From Maea johnstoni (taxonomy: Eukaryota > Annelida > Polychaeta > Spionida > Magelonidae), in assembly GCA_963942565.1 (NCBI GenBank), contig OZ012699.1, forward strand, positions 25,981,951 through 26,045,950: a DNA stretch of 64,000 bases, written 5' to 3'. The position numbers and the translations under genes were made by a program. This document shows, in pieces, positions 60,201 to 64,000 of this stretch (position 1 is the stretch's first letter; each line of letters opens with the position of its first letter). The notes below the pieces were generated by a model. It saw only the letters and a list, made by a program, of their open reading frames with translations, had not been told where the DNA came from and did not search any database.

Positions 60201-63095
60201 CCTTTATTAACAGAGGTCTCTTGCATCTTTACTTAATGTTTGTGTCCGTGAAAGCTACAAGTAAAAAACAAGGTCATAAGTTTTATACAGTAGTTTGACA
60301 TGCACAAATAATAATTGTGACTATACTTGGTTACATTTAACCCTAACAAAGGAAATGCATTACTACTGGCATACATCCTACACTAAGCCAATATACCTGA
60401 TATCTTAATAGAGCCTGCTGTCAATTTCATAGTTAACCTTAAGAAATATGTTTTCTAAATAGAATTAAGTCAATAAATGTTAATTCACTAACCTCCTTGG
60501 GGCTTCTTATAAATCCATGTTCTTATACAAGGCCTGCTACGTGCGTCGGCACTGGCCTGTTCGGTGGAACTGAGCGGGAAGCGTGGGAAGGTTTAGTGCC
60601 CATTTATGAGCGTCTCTCTCTCAAGGGTCCAAAGTCTAGCTGTTGCTATGCCAGACTTTGGTTGACATCAGGGGTTGAAATACCCTATTACCTTAATAAA
60701 CCTAGCGACAGCTACATTGGCCTTAGCTTGATCTAGTCTCTTTGCCATCTGCACCCTTTTTTTTTCTTTGTTCGTCTTCCTCATCCATGTACTTCAAGGG
60801 CGGCAACCTCCGAAGCTGCTTCTAACTTCATGGCAGCACTCGATCAGTTTGAGATTTGTGACCCTTGTGAAGAATGCCGACTTCTGAATGAACGAGTAGA
60901 GGCATTGGACATAATTTCTGTGCTATCTAACTCTATTTCCCTAATTCAGGAAGAGAATTTCTTTATGAGCTGATGGTTTTCTTTATCAACACTCATATTT
61001 ACTTGTATCTTGCTGATTGCCACTAGGTGGCATTAGTTCCTGCACCTGCTCATGGGTAACATTCTCTCCATTAAGAGCTTGCTTTCTTCTCTTATGACAG
61101 AGATTTCACTGGAATCTACCAGCATTTCTTCTATTTTACCAGCTTGGCATAGCCAAGCTGTCATGGCTGACCTAAATCTTCGTGACCTTTCTTCAATTTG
61201 CCACTCTAGGCCCTTTTCTGATAAGGTTCTTCCCTGAATGCCTAAACTCTCTATCTGCACTACATGGAGCCCACTTCCCCCGAGGAAAGTGATACTTTGC
61301 CTGTTTCAGACATTTTTTAAAATTGAAAATTGAACTGTGAAAATGCCCATATAATAAGTAGACAAAATGTGTACTTACCAATCCAAACAGTCACAATAAT
61401 ACCAAGTTGAATTTCAAATTTTGTAATAATTATGCAATAATAGTCCAATATTATGTAAATTTCAGCAGTATATTTTCACAAGTTTGTGTACTGTGTGAGT
61501 TCATAAAGATCCATCCAGGGTGGACTGGGTAGCCTGTCCATTTGGGCAGAGACTGGGCAGATAGTTTATTTGAAGACAATGGCACTCTGTCCAGCGACTT
61601 GCTGCAGCCACCGGCTCAGGTCAAGTGTCCCATAAATCCTTGTCTGGAATGCACTCCACTTGCACAGAGCCCTGCTTGCAATGTTTACATGCAAGATCGT
61701 AAAATTCCAGCAGCTTTATTTCAACGTGTATTTCTACTGTATTGTTGTAGCATTCACCAGAAATTTCCCCTTAGAAGTCACTTTAACTTCAGTTCTGGTC
61801 TTGCTATTACTTTCATTGATAAAAAGTCCTTTCACTTCTGGCTACATAAGTGTAGAGGTTTTCACTTCTGATTATAGAAGTCTCTTGGTTTTCCTACTTC
61901 TGACTATAGAAGTGTGGAGTCTTCACTTCTGATCATAAAAGTGTCTTGGTGTTCCTACATCGTTAGAACCATGGAGTTTTCACTGTGACTGGCGGTGATG
62001 TTGCCAGCTGGGTAGGATTTGCTGTATGTGATTGATGTGCTTGCTTGGTAACCATTCAGCTATTCCCAAGGGTATCATATAGAACACAAGAACAAACAGT
62101 GCTTGGTTTAGACCTTTATTAACGTAGGGCTCTTGCATGTTTACTTAGTGTTTGTGTCCATGACAACTACAAGTAAAAAACAGGGTCATAACTTTTTATG
62201 CAGTAGTTTGACATGCACAAATAATAATTGTGACTGCACGTGGCTACATTAAACTTTAACAAAAAGGTGATGCATTACTACTGGCATACATCTTATACTA
62301 TGCCAATTATATCTAATATCTTAATAGAGCCTGCTGTCAATTTCATAATTAACCTTAAGAAATATGTTTTCTAAAATAGAATTGAGTCAATAAATGTAAT
62401 TCACTAACCTCCTTGGGGCTTCTATAAATCCATGTTCTTATACAAGGCGTACTGCCTCCGTTGGCACTGCCTTGTTCTTTGGTACTGAAGGAATGAAGGT
62501 AAACTTCATTACTTTATTTATTAGCATTTCTTTCTCAGAGTCCTAAGTCCGGTTGCTGTGCAAGACATTCGGTTAGAATCAATGGTTGAAATACCCAATT
62601 ACTTTTAATAAAACTAGTGACAGCTACACAGTAAAAAGAATGTGCTTTAAGGTGGCGGTTACTGTGAATGCTCTATTTGATATCTATGTCAGTATAATCA
62701 AGAAAAATATTGCGTTTCAGAAGCAGGTCAGTTCTAATTGGCAGAGTGATGATGATGATGTTGCTTAATGTCGAGCCTTTCCAAAATGCACATGCATGAA
62801 CTGCATGCATTGCTGTTGGTGGCTCAATATTGTGCGCTTTAACAAAATTAGGATGATTGAATCTCTCTATTCATGATGCTTTCTTGCATCGTTTTGTTCA
62901 GAATAATGCATGTTGTTAGTGTATCTAATTCTAAGATCTGACTGATCCAGCCAAATATATAGTGAGCACTGCTTGGGAATTGGAAATATGAAGTGAGAGT
63001 GAAACTGTTACCCAGACTGGCTCCCAGTCGAGCAGTTGCTGTAGCTGAAAACACAAAAACCTTTTCTCTTTCATTTATTTTGTCCCTTGCTGCCT
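57234..63095. repeat. 5862-bp tandem duplication, second copy
   Basis: No difference from the first copy was noticed. It contains a second set of the minus-strand BEL/Pao remains (about 57234-62625) and then the non-element flank. After 63095 the sequence continues into R-tail DNA (TCCACAATTTTTGGGGTTGA) that the first copy does not have. Confidence 0.95.
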
Positions 63096-63345
63096 CCACA
63101 ATTTTTGGGGTTGACTATGGATTCCAATTGAATGGAGTGTGAAAAAGTGTTTTCGTGGGTGTCCACTGCAAAAACCTTGATCTTTGGATTTGTTGTGCTT
63201 ATCATAATTCAAAATTTTAAAGCCAGCAACAGACAACTAAACAAAGAGTATCACACATGACAGCCTACTTAGTAGGGTAGAGATGTATTATTTGTTTGAG
63301 ATGCATTTTGAACAAATAAATGTCATTGAAAAACTACTTGATTGG
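62941..63345 (+). repeat. R-tail block with AATAAA, far copy
   Basis: About 400 bp matching 7785-8193 behind ZNF1. AATAAA lies at 63315-63320. Its first 155 bp are also at 57079-57233. It may be the original 3' end of the ZNF3 transcript displaced by the BEL cluster, or an independent repeat copy. Confidence 0.6.
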
Positions 63346-63926
63346 ATGTCTTATTTTGTTTCTTGTTCAGTTCTCTGAGATACAATGGAGAGGGTTGATG
63401 AATATACAAATATTTCCAAAAAAAAACAATACAAGATGTTCGTGTGTTTGGCGTTTTTGCTGTAGGTGCATTTAAGTTTAAAATAATTTTTATTGTGAAA
63501 TCTCATCCAAAATATACTCAAGAAGTACAAGCAATATATGCGTTGTGATTGAGACAAGCAATAAATGTCATTTACAACACCAAGAGTTTGACATTGACAC
63601 TTGGATAGAAAAAGAGTTAAGATGTTAAACTCATTCAAACTATCCTAGAAATGGTGATGTTAATTGCATTAAAGACCAAGCAATATAAAACTTAAGGAGA
63701 AAATCCAAAATTGAGAAATTCTGTGTATACTGGATGTTAAACACTCAGGAAGGAAGGAAGTTTTTCATTAATTTCTTCCCAGTACCTTTCAATCGGAAAT
63801 CTATCTCCCAAAACTTGTTTCCAGTGGGGATCAGTAAAACTATAACTTCTGTAAATCACTTAAATATAGCGGGAACAATAAGATGGCGATAATAGCGCTC
63901 TGCCAATAAGCGCTATCTTAAAATAC
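63346..63926. other. No gene recognised
   Basis: AT-rich, with no supportable feature. Confidence 0.4.
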
Positions 63927-64000
63927 TGTTTGCTATGCAAGACATTCGGTTAGCATCAGCAGTTGAAATACCCAATTACTTTCAATAAAACTAGTGACAG
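63927..64000 (-). mobile_element. Start of another BEL/Pao terminal region at the window edge
   Basis: GCAAGACATTCGGTTAG and GTTGAAATACCCAATTACTT..ATAAAACTAGTGACAG match 56699-56763. The rest lies outside the window. Confidence 0.7.

Overview
The window is animal DNA, not prokaryotic. It holds three intact-looking C2H2 zinc-finger genes on the + strand, Ty3/gypsy and BEL/Pao LTR-retroelement remains, several families of small inverted-repeat DNA transposons, long (TA)n tracts, two satellite-type tandem arrays and one 200-N assembly gap (28386-28585). The mix of BEL/Pao, Ty3/gypsy, a tRNA-type SINE, hAT-like small elements and a KRAB-less zinc-finger family suggests a marine invertebrate. The species cannot be fixed from the sequence alone.

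Layout: 3.3-8.2 kb is zinc-finger gene 1 (ZNF1, 4131-5798) with its duplicated flanks. 8.3-10.5 kb is a foldback element holding a second, G-rich element, followed by two unusual palindrome clusters. 11.07-16.2 kb is ZNF2 (12975-14327) with its flanks. 17.2-21.0 kb has little that can be recognised. 21.0-22.2 kb is a foldback region. 23.13-28.39 kb is a broken Ty3/gypsy copy running into the gap. 29.7-33.0 kb (element A) and 34.4-40.3 kb (element B) are two related copies of a large non-coding element, each carrying an internal tandem array of about 240-bp monomers. 40.7-46.1 kb is ZNF3 (43878-45383), whose upstream region contains at least three small transposons, one nested in another. 46.3-64.0 kb is dominated by minus-strand BEL/Pao remains and by an apparently exact head-to-tail duplication of 5862 bp (51372-57233 and 57234-63095).

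The three zinc-finger genes are paralogues made by segmental duplication. They share sequence upstream of the start codon, a candidate leader exon, the finger framework, one degenerate last finger, a periodic C-terminal tail and 3' flanking sequence with a CCATCTCTAAGAGTTCC-type minisatellite. The upstream block that is continuous at ZNF2 (11073-11375) is split at ZNF3 into 34129-34287 and 40695-40925, with about 6.4 kb including element B between the pieces. The proteins look like sequence-specific DNA-binding regulators. Their tails carry psi-K-x-E motifs (the SUMO-acceptor consensus) at strict 13/14-residue spacing, the most interesting protein-level signal here. The most interesting DNA-level signals are the satellite-carrying elements A and B, with a six-monomer higher-order repeat in B, and the layered transposon insertions.
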